A stretch of 64,000 bases of DNA from Macrocybe gigantea (Eukaryota > Basidiomycota > Agaricomycetes > Agaricales > Callistosporiaceae). Position numbers and translations under genes: made by a program. Positions 47,291 to 58,546 of the stretch are shown here, one piece after another (position 1 is the first letter of the stretch; every line of letters begins with the position of its first letter). The notes beneath the pieces were generated by a model. That model searched no databases, was not told the DNA's origin, and saw only the letters and a program-made list of their open reading frames with translations. The stretch covers positions 1 to 64,000 of the forward strand of contig SJRY01000272.1 of the NCBI GenBank assembly GCA_011319805.1, in the 5' to 3' direction.

Positions 47291-47598
47291 TGTTAAAACT
47301 AGACACAGGGAACACTCTGGATGAGCCTTAAAACCTAGAAGTCCTGAGTGAGAACACTAGTAATTGAGTTATGTACAAGTACTTGCCTAGAAGTCCTGAG
47401 TGAGAACACTGAGGCCTTCAAGGTGCTCTGTGCTACCTATATATACGTGTAGAAGGCTATGTGCACAGCCTATGGCTGCGTATTGCTGCAGGCACAGCTG
47501 TAGGCTGTGCACTGCTGCGGACACAGCCATTTACTGCACATTACTGTATGCACAGCTTGTTCTGTGCACAAGTCCGGACAGGAGGGGCATTTCTAACA
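47291..47598 (-). repeat. 3' LTR of copia (short form, 308 bp)
   Basis: It has TGTTA and TAACA ends and fewer internal tandem units than the 5' LTR. About 95 bp of the GCTGTGCATTGCTG-type repeat block are missing relative to 52351-52753. Confidence 0.9.
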
Positions 47599-47634
47599 CC
47601 TCTCCCTGATCTGAACTATCTATACTATGTACCT

Positions 47635-50600
47635 ACAAGTTCCATTTTCTGTCTACAGAATTCAACCTTTGGTACAGTAAGTGGTTTGGTTAACAAGTCT
47701 GCAACTTGTTCAGTTCCTGGAATAAACTCAGGCCATATCCTCTTCTGCTCCACTGTATCCCTAACCCAGAAGTATCGCAAATCTAGCTATTTCATACACC
47801 CATGATGCTCTGGGTTCTTTGTGACACTCAGTGCAGACTGATTGTCAATCTTGAGTGGTGATGGTTGCAACACAGGGTATCCCATCTCCTGCATAATGTT
47901 GCACATCCATAAGATCTCCTTTCCAGCTTCTACTGCAGCAATATACTCTGCTTCAGTTGTAGAAAGCATGACAAAAGGCTGCAGTTTGGATGACCATCCA
48001 ATAGCTCCACCTCCAAGGATTGTTACATATCCACCAGTAGAGCATCCAGAGTCTGGGCAATCACCATGGGAAGCATCACAGAATGATATAACATCTCTAG
48101 ACTAAGATCTCCAGAGTATGTCAGCTTGAGATCCAAAGTCCCTTTGCAGTATCTCAGCAAATGCTTGACTGCATTCCAATGCTGTGGACCAGGATTTGAG
48201 TTGAAGCGTTCTAGGCATGACATAGCAGCTGCTATGTCTGGTCTAGTCATGGTGGCTAAGTACTGGAGTGATCCAACAGCACTGAGGTAGGGGATGTTCT
48301 TTATAAAGTCCACTTCCTCTGGAGTCTGAGGTGCCATTGCCTTGGAAAGGTTAAGACCTGTCATCATAGGTGTCTTGACAGGCTTGCAATCTGTCATCCC
48401 ATAGTGCTCCAGTGTGTTTAAGATGTACTGCTTCTGGGAAAGTGCAATGGTCCGCTTCTGCCTGTCCCTAATAATCTCCACACCTAATAAGAAAGTGCTT
48501 GGTCCCAAGTCTCTGATTTTGAAGTGCCTAGACAGCTCTGCAACCACTTTGTCAATAACAGCAGTGTTCTTTGAAGCCAGTGTGATATCATCAATGTAAA
48601 TGGGAACAATGACCTTTACCTCCCCCTTGACATAGAGGTAGATAGAGCGATCAGATTCGAGTCATTTGAATCCCATAGACAATAAGACAGAGTGTAGCTT
48701 CTTGTTCCACTGTCTGGCAGACTGTTTAAGACCATAAAGCAATTTGTAGAGTTTGCAGACTTGGTTTGGACCACCTTGGTGAAACCCCTCTGGTTGAACC
48801 ATATAAATCTCCTCCTCCACATCACCATTAGGAAAGGCAGAGGTAACATCTACAGAACGAAGTTCCATGTCCTCAATACCAGCCATGGCTAGGATAAGTC
48901 TCAAGGCAGCAGGGTGAAATGTGGGGGCAAAGACTTCAGTATAGTCAATACCAGGTCTCTGACTGAAACCTTTAGCAACACATTGAGCTTTGTAGTGCTC
49001 AATTGAGCCATCTGCATTGCATTTAACCTTGAAAACCCATCCACAACCAATAGCCTTCTTTCCTGGAGGCAAGTCCACAATCTCCCATGTCCCATGTTCC
49101 ATAAGAGATATAATCTCTTCATTACATGCTTCCTGCCACTTGTGAGCATACAGACATTGCATAGCTTACTTATAAGTGCTCAGATTTGCACCTTCAGCTA
49201 GACCAGCAAATTGGACATCCACAAAACCAGCCTCTTCATCAGGATTAGGATCAGGATCCTCATGAATTGAGTCTTCTGAATCAGAATCATCTCGAACTGG
49301 TGGAGGAGCAGGTCTGATGACCCACCAATTACCAGGTGGTTTGACATTTCTGACTGGTTTCCTGACAGCAATGGGCAGAGTTTTGGGAAGAGGTGGTGGA
49401 GTTGGGACTCTGTGTCTAACAGGGGGTGTGTGGGGCAGATTATCATCCTGGTGAATAGCAGGAGGCATTCTAGGACGAAGATTTGGACTCTGTGGAGGGG
49501 TAGGATCTGGATTAGGAGTAGAGGGAGCTGCTTGCATAATAGGATTTGGTGCATCAAAGCCTCCCTCTAACTCCAGCACAGCTGAGTCTGGAGAAACTGG
49601 TTGCAAGGCAGGTGGGTCAAGAGGAAGTATAAGAGAAGGTGGAGTGCTGTAATGTTTCTGAGAGGTACCAGGGAAGTATCTCTCATCAAATTCAGCCCTC
49701 TCCGAGATAATGGTCTTTTTGGTGGTAGGATTGTAAAACTTCCAACCCTTGTAACCATCAGGATAGCCAATAAAGATGCATTTCTGGTAGTGTGATTGCA
49801 GTTTCTTCCTTTGATCCTTTTGCATAAAGACATATGCAGTGCATCCCCAGATTCTGAGGTGACTGACATCTGGTTTCTTCCCAAATCAAGCCTGATAAGG
49901 TGTGGTCCCAGACAGAGCAGAAGTAGGTACTCTGTTCCAAATGTGCACCATAGAAGCAAGACCATCTCCCCAGAATAAAGCAGGCAGCTTGGATTCAGAC
50001 AGCATAGCAGTTAACTCTTCTGCCATAGTCTGATTAGCTCTTTCTGCAACTCCATTCTGTTGAGGCCTACTCCTGACAGTATGTCTCTGGATAATGCCAC
50101 AGTCATTGGTGAATTTGATAAAGGCATTGGACATGTACTCTCCACCCTTGTCATCCTGTAAAGCTTTGATCTTTAAGCCAAGTTGGTTTTCAGCATAGGC
50201 CTTAAACTGTCTAAAGGCATCAAATGCATCACTCTTCTGTTTAAGAGGTATCACTACTCTGAATCTGGTACAATCATCAATGAAAGTAATCCAATACTTG
50301 AATCCAGAGTGGGATTTAACAGGAAGAGGGCCATAAAGATCAGAATGGATGAGTTCTAGAGGTTGAGAAGCATGACTATCTGAGGAAGGGAATGGGTTTG
50401 AAGACATTTTGCCTGCAAGACATGGTTCACAGATGAGGTCTGGCTTGTCCGAGGTTTTGAGATCCAATCCAGTTACCAAGTTATCCTTGGCCATTAGTTT
50501 GACAGTGTCATAACTGAAATGAGCCAATCTCCTATGCCATAAGCTAAGGTCCAAAGGAAGTGTGCTAGCAAGATTTGCAAACTCCAAAATTGCCTCTGTT

Positions 50601-51856
50601 ACACCATCCAACTGAGCAGTGTTGTTGGGAGTGATGTGAGCAGAGAAGAGTATCCTATTAAGTGATTTGGAATGAAAGTCTATGCAGGAATCATCAATGA
50701 CAATCCTGAAAGCTTTGTGTTTGGAGAGATATAGACAGGACAATAGATTGTTTCAGAGTTCTGGCACATGCAAAACCCTGGTAAACTCTACAGATTGGGC
50801 TGGTTTGCCTCTAATGACTGGATTGAAAATCACAGTCCCAACTCCAGCTGAATAAATAATAGAACTATCTGCCAACTTGATTGGAATCTTGAGAGGGGTA
50901 TAGTTTCTGACCCAGTGTTTATGAGGGGTCATATGAGAAGTGGCCCCTGTGTCTGCAATCCAATCAAAGTCAGCATCCAGTTGGAGTGGATGAGAGAGTT
51001 TGGCACTTGCATTGCCTGCAAATTCGGTTACTTCAGACTCTGTAGCCTTGTTGGCTTGCTCCTGCCCTTTGGTCTTTTGCCTAGCCACCTTTTGAGCTTC
51101 CTTGTAAAGTTGGCAATTCCTCCAGAAGTAATCCAGACCATAGAATCCATATGTTTTGTCCTTTTTCTGTGATGTATTGGAGTTGGAGTTCTTCTGTTTA
51201 GATGAATTGGAGGAATGGGAGGAAGTGGTGGTGGCCTTTAAGGCAGACTCTGCAGCATCAGCAGATCTTCTAGTCCTTTGGATCTCTTCAGTAACAAAGG
51301 CTTGTTTGATAGTGTCTTTGTCAAGCTTGTTATGAAGAAGAAGGGAGGAGACAAAGGAGTTGTACTCCTCAGGAAAAGCTCTGATCAAGGCCATGGAAGC
51401 AAGTTCACTATCCAGGCTGGATAGAGTGAAGTCTGCTGGGCAAAGATTTTGGATTTTGACCAGACAGTCCTCAACTCTGTTCATAAGGGATTGCAGAGTT
51501 TCATCCTCCTTCTTTCTGATAGAGAAGAGATCATCATAGGCATTGAATCTGGAGCCAGGCTTCTTTTGAAGATGGACCTTTTCCAAAGCAGCCCACATCT
51601 TCACAGGATCATCTTTAATCCCATGGAAATGAATTCTTTGTTCCTGCTCTACCATAAGGTAGAGCTGGCCAGCTGCTTTGTCTGACTTTAGGTCCCATGC
51701 TTCAGCAGAAGTGGAGTCTACTGGTCTTGGATTTGAACCAGAGACAATCCTCCAAATGCCACAGGCTCTGAGCCAAGCCTCCATTTCTCCAGACCAAGTA
51801 GGGTAGTTGGTGGAGTTGAGTTTGGTGAAGGAAGGCATGGAGGTAGAGGAAGACAT
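47635..51856 (-). pseudogene. Copia gag-pol polyprotein (a few lesions)
   Basis: Met is at 51856. Gag spans about residues 1-250, with the copia-type LNSTNYPTWSGEMEAWL start. The zinc knuckle is degraded (Tyr at Cys and His positions near 51145). Protease has DTGATSHM (about 50940). GAG-pre-integrase and integrase follow (LWHRRLAHFS, HSDLYGPLPV, DDKGGEYMS). RT starts near 49160, with YIDDITLAS near 48590. RNase H has STTEAEYIAAVEAGKEILWM near 47930 and ends TKPL...MELVGT at 47635. Stops occur near 50752, 49890, 49165 and 48660, and a shift near 48090. Most domains are long open stretches, so it is younger than the surrounding gypsy-2. Confidence 0.88.
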
Positions 51857-52350
51857 GATGGCAAGATGCTAGAGGTAGGGAGATGGCAAAGGGATAAAGG
51901 CAAGGAGATGGAATGGAATAGAATGATAGGAGGTTGGGAATACAACCACAATCCTCTTGCTTGGGCAGGGTTCCACAACAGAGAGAGAGAGACTGTACTA
52001 CTGGCCTTGCCCTCAGGAGAGTGTGTGTCAAGAAAGGTCTAGCTACTGAAAGTGCCCTTGGTCTACTTAAGTAAAGTAAAAAGGCTATCTACTGAGCACC
52101 CAGTTGTCAGCACAAAGGCCTAACCCCAGAGTCACAGGAATGACTATCTGGTTTTCTACTGGTGGAGTAAAGACTGCTTCAAATGAAGACCAGTCCCAAC
52201 AGTTGGTGCTTCTATCTACTAAACTTAGACACACACCCTATAAGAACAGTGAACTCCAGGCTAGTACAGTCAAGGAAGGGGAAAGATGGAAGGAAATCCG
52301 GATTCTTGGTGTATGTCTGATAAGGCTGTTAGAGGCTGGGGCCCATAACC

Positions 52351-52753
52351 TATTAAAACTAGGCACAGGGAACACTCTGGACGAGCCTTAGAACCTAGAA
52401 GTCCTGAGTGAGAACACTAGTAATTGAGTTATGTACAAGTACTTGCCTAGAAGTCCTGAGTGAGAACACTGAGGACTTCAAGGCACTCTGTGCTACCTAT
52501 ATATGCATGTAGAAGGCTGTGTGTGCAGCCATAGGCTGCGCATTGCTGTGGGCACAGCTGTAGGCTGTGCACTGCTATGGACACAGCTATTTACTGTGCA
52601 TTACTGTACACATAGCTTGTGCTGTGCATTGCTGTGGATGCAGCCACAGGCTGCACATTGCTGCGCACACAGCCTATGGCTGTGTGCATTGCTAGGCACA
52701 TAGCCTGGGTCCTGTCCTGTGCACAAGTCCGGACAGGAGGGGCATTTCTAACA
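52351..52753 (-). repeat. 5' LTR of copia (long form, 403 bp)
   Basis: This promoter-bearing LTR on the minus strand has a TATATATAGG-type box at about 52490-52503 (plus strand CCTATATATG). The centre is a run of imperfect ~28-30 bp units alternating GCTGTGCATTGCTG and GGCACAGC-like blocks. It is longer than the 3' LTR by about 95 bp. Confidence 0.9.
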
Positions 52754-55396
52754 TTGTTTGCTTCCGTCCTTCTTGTTGTGAAAGAAGCAGGGTGCTGCGT
52801 AAGGTGATTTTGATGGGTGTATCTTTCCTATTCTTAGCCTTTCTTCAACAAAGGCATCTAATTCCTCTAGTTCCTTCTGTGTCATTGAGTAGACTTTGCT
52901 TGGTATTATTTTGGGTGCATCTTTTATTAAGTTTATCTTGTGATCCCATTCTTTGTGGTCTGGTAAATGATTGAAGTTCTTCTCCTTGAAGAGGTGTTTG
53001 AATCTGATCAGATATGGGGTATTTGGATTCCCGTCTTGTCGCTGGCTGTGGTTTTCACTGGTTCAGCCACCTTCTGTATCTTGATCATCTGGTGGTTTAT
53101 TTTGCATGTTTTAGGGCATCTGTCAAAAACAACTTCTCCTGTCCTCTATTTGATCATTGGGTTGTAGTAGACAAGCCAGTCATGTTCTAGTAGCATGTCA
53201 GTTTTTCTGATATTGAGTATGATGGCTTCCATGTGCTCCTTGTATCCTTTAATATTGATGTGGACCTCCACTACTCAGTCTGCTGTTTTCTAGTGGTTGG
53301 GTGATCTGTCTGCATTTATGATTGGAATCTTCTTGATTTGTCATGTCTTCAGCCCAGTTTTTGCTACTATCATGATGATGATGCAGGTCCTGTCTGCTCA
53401 ACTATCAACTTCTGGTATTATCGTTGCTATTCCTTTTCATGTTTGTATCTTGGCTGGTACTGCGAGTTCTTTTCTTTTGGATAGTTTGTCACCTTGAATA
53501 GTTTTCCTTGGTGCTTCAGATCGCTTTGCAGGAATGGTGTATTTCAGAGTATGGGATGATCTACATCCAGTATTGAAGCGAGTCTGTTTCAGTTGAACAG
53601 GTCATGATTTAGCACCTCCTAGTCGGACCCTTCGACAAAACCCTCTTTGTCAGAGCTTTTCTCATCTTTGTCTTCCTCATCCTCTCCTTCTTCTTCTTTC
53701 ACTTCTCTGACTCAGGATTTTCCTTTCTTCTTCTTCTTGCAGTTCCATACATAGTGTCCCTTCAAGCCACAATTGAAACATGTGATGTTTGCTGCTCCCT
53801 TTCATGGTTCCGGGCAGTTTTGTGAGAGGTGCCCTGGCTTATTGCAATTGAAGCAATTATTGCTTCGCACTTTGTCAACTTCCATTACCTGTCCTGCTCC
53901 TCAGCTTGGATTTCCAGGCTTGCACTGATTGCTTGTAAACTCTCCTTTCATTACATTCCTGTGTTCATCGATATTTCATCCAATTGCTCGAACCATCTTG
54001 ATATATTCATCTCCATCTGTTGGGAGTGCAGAGATTGAGTGTACTGCTTCTGCTATCCTTTGGTTTAAGCTCTTCTTAAATAGAAAACGAGGGGCTGTTC
54101 CTGTCATTCTTGCTTTTCCTATGAGGTCTATGAATTCATCCAGAAATTCATCAATGGGTTGGTTTTCCTGTCTGATATTGAATAGTTTGCTTCCTGCTTA
54201 TGATGGTGACATGACATTGCTGAATTGTGTCTCTATCTCAGTTATGAAGTCAGCCCATGTGCTTTGGTTGGTGGTAGTGTCAATCTTCTTTGATGCCCAG
54301 TAGGCTCCTGGTCTGTCAGTCATTCTGGACAGGACTGCCCTGATCTTCTGTATATCTGTGAGGTCTCCATGTGCAGTTATGTAGAGTTTCATCTTTCTCT
54401 ACCAAATGTTGAAGGCTGTTCAATCTCCTGTGAAGGATTTTGGATCAGCAATGATTCTCTTGTATTCTGTCATTATCCTTTGAGGAGTTTCTTTGTCATT
54501 GTCTTGGTCTTAGTTCTTCTGTTCCTGGGTCTGCTGTACTTGGGTCTGTTGCACTTGTATTTGGGCTTGCTATTCTTGGAGCTGTTTCTGTCTTTATTCC
54601 TCTCTTTGCTCTTTCCAGTAGTCTAGGTCGACTCCTGCGATTCTACAAGCTTGTTCGAAATCAGCCCACTCTACAGCGGTCGGTCCATTTGTCTTTGGTA
54701 ATCCTTTTCACTCCTTCCACTGATAGTATTTGTCCCAGTCACTGTTGCTTACTTTCACCATGGTGGTGTGATTCTCTCCTTATGTAATGCTTCAGTAGAT
54801 TAGTCCTCTGAAGGGGTTCAGGGGTTTCATTCCTATGTGTCCTTGACTTTGGTGTTATTCTCATTGGTTCTGTCATACACTCTGTGCATCATGCCCTCTC
54901 TGTATTAGTATGTCTTCTTCCTGTGTTCAGCAATTATAGTTCTCGATCTGTTGTCACCTGAAGTTCTGGGCTTGTGTTCATTCTTCTCTTGTTTTCTTGT
55001 GGATAGGTTTGTCCTCTTCTTCAGCAAGAAGATTCTGGTCTGACCACAGCTCTTCTGGGCTTATCCATATTCCCCTTCTATGAAAAGTTCTGCAATGAGT
55101 TGTGCTTCTCCTTCACTAAGGATTTTAGCAGGTTCATCTGTAGTAGTGAAGGCAAACTCTCTCAGAAATGCCTGTTCTTCATTGTCACTACTTGGTGTAG
55201 GTGTGCACTCTCTCTTTTATTTGTTTGGATTGCTAGTGTCTCTGCGGGTGGCGTGGACTGTTTCTGTGAATGGCATGGACTGCAATGTCTGGTCTACTTC
55301 TCTGAGCCAAGTGCTCTCATTGCTCGTACTAGTGCTCACTGGGTTGGTGACTACTTGTTATTGAATGTTGATCAAGTCTTTGATAAAGCATGACAT
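52754..55396 (-). pseudogene. Gypsy-2 gag and 5' pol
   Basis: Reading from Met at 55396, this is the N-terminal region, the Gag core (MKLYITAHGDLTDIQKI near 54390), CCHC knuckles near 53730-53870, the protease region near 53400 and the start of RT up to the copia insertion. It aligns throughout with gypsy-1 7540-10190. Stops and shifts are numerous; the frame around Gag stays open only for short stretches. Confidence 0.8.
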
Positions 55397-55428
55397 GGTG
55401 TGTGTGTGAGTCTGAGCGAGTCTCAACA

Positions 55429-55439
55429 AGGCTTAATAT
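55429..55439 (-). promoter_or_regulatory. Gypsy-2 primer-binding site (self-priming type)
   Basis: The 11-mer ATATTAAGCCT on the minus strand lies two bases inside the 5' LTR. It is perfectly complementary to the AGGCTTAATAT block at 55527-55517. Position and sequence are the same as in gypsy-1 despite decay elsewhere. Confidence 0.7.
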
Positions 55440-55441
55440 CT

Positions 55442-55758
55442 TGTTAGGCTAGATGAATCTCAAAAGGACTTGGACAGACTAAGTGTGAGAGTGGTCTTGA
55501 GATGATGGCAAAAGGAATATTAAGCCTAGCGCTATTGGTACATCTGGGAGTCCTTATATATGTTACAGTATTTGAGCATGGACCATGGGCTGCACAATGC
55601 TGTGGACTGCGGATGAGTAAGACTGGAAGGAGATGACTCAGAGTGACTAGGGAAGTGAAATGACTTGATAGCTGTGCACTGTGCAACATGATGGGGGAGA
55701 TAAGGGATATGGGAAAGATAAGATAAGAAATTGAATGGTCCTTTGGACATCCATAACA
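55442..55758 (-). repeat. 5' LTR of gypsy-2
   Basis: The 317-bp LTR has TGTTAGGCT and CATAACA ends, with a TATATAAGG box on the minus strand near 55560. The TTAGT target repeat follows. Confidence 0.92.
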
Positions 55759-55799
55759 TTAGTCTGCCCAAGTCCTTTTGAGATTCATCTAGCCTAACA
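55759..55799 (+). repeat. Older solo LTR in opposite orientation, right part
   Basis: These 41 bp ending AGCCTAACA complete the reverse-oriented solo LTR begun at 43499. They start with the gypsy-2 target repeat TTAGT and are followed by the solo LTR's own target repeat GGGCA. Confidence 0.85.
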
Positions 55800-55804
55800 G
55801 GGCA

Positions 55805-56382
55805 TTCCAAATAGCATGGGATTTTAACATTGCCAAAGAGCACATAAGGACAGTAAGAGAATGGAACAACACCAGTATCTAGGGAGACTACAGAAAAGAA
55901 TCCTATGTGCCCTTCTTTTAAGAAGCCAAAAAAATTTTGACTCATCTGTACAACATCCATATGTACAACACATACTCACCATGCCAAATCCATGCCTTTT
56001 CTATTACTCAGGAAACCCACAATGCTTCATATCAGTCACCAGGTCACAAGCAGAAGAGGATTACACTGCACAAGACATCATTGAGCAATCTCTAGTAAAT
56101 AAGATTCAATATACAGTTGTTCACCCTAATTGCATGATAATCCATGCTAACTGCAGCTGGACCCTTAACCAAGTGTCACCCAACCTAACAGAGCCTAAAG
56201 GCATTTCTGAATAGGGCCTTAACAACTCCAAGAAGCCACATTTTACAAAAGTGGAGGATTACGCAACTTATTATTGAATCAGTAGTAAATGTCACGAAAT
56301 GTAAGACTTGTGGATCGTGTGATTGGTCAGTTTTGCACAATGTCTACCTTAGTAGTTAGAGTGCTGACAGTATCTTATATTA
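55805..56382. other. Unassigned sequence with a small inverted repeat at its right end
   Basis: No gene was recognised. A 117-codon open frame at 55861-56214 has no familiar motif. Near the right end, GTCTACCTTAGTA at 56342 is followed by its reverse complement ending at 56393, which overlaps the start of the TIR element. Confidence 0.3.
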
Positions 56383-57101
56383 CTAAGGTAGACCTCAGTC
56401 AAAATAGACCACATCACATGTCCTGTGACTGCTTGTGACCATCACATGAGCGAGACTTATCGGGGGTTATTCAACGCCAGCCCCATCCGCAAAGTATCCG
56501 AAATTTGTATGATACGTATCGATGAGTATGGTACCTTTATATATACAATAAGTTATTGATTATTCTTGAACCTAAGATATGCTATTAAAAGATATGGGCA
56601 TCGTCAAGCTCCTTCAAAATGTTGTTGGGAATTGTCCGGTGGCCCCGGTACTTCTTCACTGCCCAAGCAGCTTGTCGTGATAAAATTAGCCAAGGACGAC
56701 GGCGTGGCAACGAAGAGAGACAATTGGCGGGTGGGCAAACGCGCGCCCGTACTCTACGATTTTCGGGAGCTTAAATACACAGTTGAGATAATCCATCATC
56801 AGTGAACTTTGCGAGTGCGGTTCTCTGAGCTGTGGGGCAAAAAAAATAGGCTAAATTCCCCGATTTGTTCACTGCATTAGCCGACCTCGTAACTATTTCT
56901 TTAATAGCTTCCTCTACATCGCGAAATTGCAAAATCCGCAACCATAGAAAGTTTCGAAATACATTTCTCTAGGACTTGATGGTTTCAGAATCTCGATAAC
57001 CATCCGACTGCAACTCCTATTAATTCTTTTGTATTTTTTATCACGCTTTTGTAACGCAAAAGTCATGTGATGTGGTCGATTTTGACTGAGGTCTACCTTA
57101 G
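56383..57101. mobile_element. 719-bp element with 38-bp terminal inverted repeats
   Basis: The left terminus (56383-56420, CTAAGGTAGACCTCAGTC...) and right terminus (57064-57101) are inverted repeats matching at 37 of 38 positions. The interior is less AT-rich than the island and has no convincing transposase; its longest frame (79 aa) shows no motif. It looks like a MITE or a deletion derivative of a DNA transposon. No TSD is evident (TTA on the left, CAT on the right). A third GTCTACCTTAG copy at 56342 hints at a tandem or nested insertion. It marks the edge of the transposon island, 76 bp from MAM33. Confidence 0.65.
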
Positions 57102-57176
57102 CATCAGTGGAATGACATCTCACCCAGCACTAGTGTCATCAGTGTGAGCTAGGCTTACATCCCAGATCTAATATAA

Positions 57177-58362
57177 TTATAACTCGACAAAAGATTTGAC
57201 ACTTTCCAGCCATTTCACATATTCCTGAACAAGTTTAAATTGGATGAATCAATAGAGACTCACTGTACGTATCTGACAAAATGAACAAACCTTTTGCTCC
57301 TTGTATTCGGCATATTCAGGGATGAATAGAGCAAGCTGCTCGTTGATGCCACGTTCTTGTAGGAATTTTTCGAATTCATCTTGGACTGCAACATCCAGAG
57401 TATCAAACTTCAGAGAAACTGTAAGACACCGCCTTGACACTGAACGACATCCACTCACATGAGGACCAAGATAGAGTCCCCGCCGCTTCCAGTCGGACTC
57501 CGCCGTCAATTCAGTACCTAGTCTGGCATCGGCATAGTAGGCAATGTTGTCGACAATGAATTGTCCTTCCTGGCAGACCATGTCCACATTTATGCATCCC
57601 GTACCCGAAGTCTACATAAAGCCATCTCAGCTAAACATATTGAAATGCGTGCAAAAACATACCTTCGTGATGGACAGGGATGTCCGGAGAGGGTAAGAAT
57701 GGAATGGCTCCTGCTCAGCCGCCGCCTGACTTTCACCTTCGGCATCTTCAAACTCGCTTTCCGGTTCGTTTTGGATATCAGCGATAGAAAACATCAACCG
57801 AAGACTAGCGAACAAATTCAGCACCAAAGCATCGACTTGCACACTCCACTGAAGAACATACTTTTCATTGCCAAACTTCCTCGTGAACGTGATTTCGTCA
57901 TTTCCGGCAGTGTCCTCGAGCTGAGGGCAAAGGAATTTCCGATGGTCAGATACGCCACAGCGGGAAGCCATATATGCAAGAACCAAAAGCGTTCGCACCT
58001 GCCAGATGCCTGACTCCCTGAAAGCCTTCAAGAACTCCGGCTCCGTGCCAGCAAGACCAGCGTTGGCTTCTTTCTCGTATTGAATCTCCTCTTCCAACTT
58101 TTTCGCGAGCGTCACGTCCGCTAGACCAGAGACGTAGGTCAACCAAGACATCAGAGCAACATGATTTTGCAGTCGTTAACTTACAGGTGCCCTCCCTCAG
58201 TGTCTTTGCGGACACGGAAAACGCGCGCCTGCTTGCAAAGGCGTTGGGGACGGAAAGCGGTCTGAGAGACAGAGTGCGGAGGCTAAGCGGACGGGAGAGG
58301 GTCTGCGCAAGTATGCGACGAGAGGCGACGGAAAGAAGAGGGCGGAATGCTGCCGAGACCAT
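57177..58362 (-). CDS. MAM33: MAM33/p32 (gC1qR family) mitochondrial matrix protein
   Basis: Acidic, doughnut-forming matrix protein family linked to mitochondrial gene expression and respiration. Start Met at 58362 (MVSAAFRPLLSVASRR): an Arg/Ser/Leu-rich presequence with almost no acidic residues, ending around RRAFSVSAKT, as for mitochondrial import. After intron 1 (58184-58121) the mature part reads LAKKLEEEIQYEKE, FLKAFRESGIWQ, GNDEITFTRKFGNE, LMFSIADIQNEPESEFEDAEG, MVCQEGQFIVDNIAYY, GTELTAESDWKRRGLYLGP, FDTLDVAVQDEFEKFLQERG and ALFIPEYAEYKEQK. The last exon gives EYVKWLESVKSFVEL and a stop at 57179-57177. I infer seven exons with six short GT-AG introns. The frame is intact and codon use differs sharply from the transposons. 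Confidence 0.92.
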
Positions 58363-58546
58363 TTTTCGGATGTTAGTGTTGCGTTTCAAGACAATTTAAA
58401 AAAAAGTTTCGCTGTTTATGAAACCGTTTATTTGATCCTATTTATCCACATGTTAAATTGGCCAGCCAACTACATACTACATAGAGCTCATATCTTTCAT
58501 AAAATACATAGATACTATAAACATTTCGGCGACGTGGTTTTCGTCA
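58363..58546. promoter_or_regulatory. Upstream region of MAM33
   Basis: Only 184 bp separate the MAM33 start from the end of the unknown gene upstream (both minus strand), so the MAM33 promoter and that gene's terminator share this space. No clear TATA box was picked out. Confidence 0.35.

Larger units (their letters stand above)
47291..52753 (-). mobile_element. Ty1/copia element, near complete, inserted in gypsy-2
   Basis: The element is 5463 bp with LTRs at 47291-47598 and 52351-52753 and the TSD TTGTT (47286-47290 and 52754-52758). Removing it restores the gypsy RT sequence seen intact in gypsy-1 near 7540. The LTR ends are TGTTA/TAACA, with TATTA at 52351 by a single G to A change. The 3' polypurine tract (GATCAGGGAGAGG on the minus strand) is next to 47598. 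The domain order Gag, protease, integrase, RT, RNase H is copia-type. A handful of stops and shifts inactivate it. Confidence 0.93.
43782..55758 (-). mobile_element. Gypsy-2: second chromovirus copy, split by copia
   Basis: The LTRs are 43782-44096 and 55442-55758, with the 5-bp TSD TTAGT (43777-43781 and 55759-55763). The target is an LTR of the same family. The internal region is colinear with gypsy-1: ORF3 near the left, pol, then gag at the right. It is interrupted at 47291-52753 by copia. It is older-looking than gypsy-1, with far fewer CpG sites and more stops. Confidence 0.92.

Noticed and set aside
47400..47805. CRISPR-like array in the copia LTR repeats
   Set aside because: The units are imperfect, have no unique spacers of constant length, and lie inside LTRs of a eukaryotic retrotransposon.
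52300..52350. A defined tRNA primer-binding site for copia
   Set aside because: The sequence inside the 5' LTR (GGTTATGGGCCCCAGCC on the minus strand) may be a PBS, but I could not match it to a particular tRNA, so no feature is claimed.
57561..58013. Plus-strand frame of 150 codons opposite MAM33
   Set aside because: It runs antisense to MAM33 exons and introns. The minus strand has a complete, conserved, spliceable protein.
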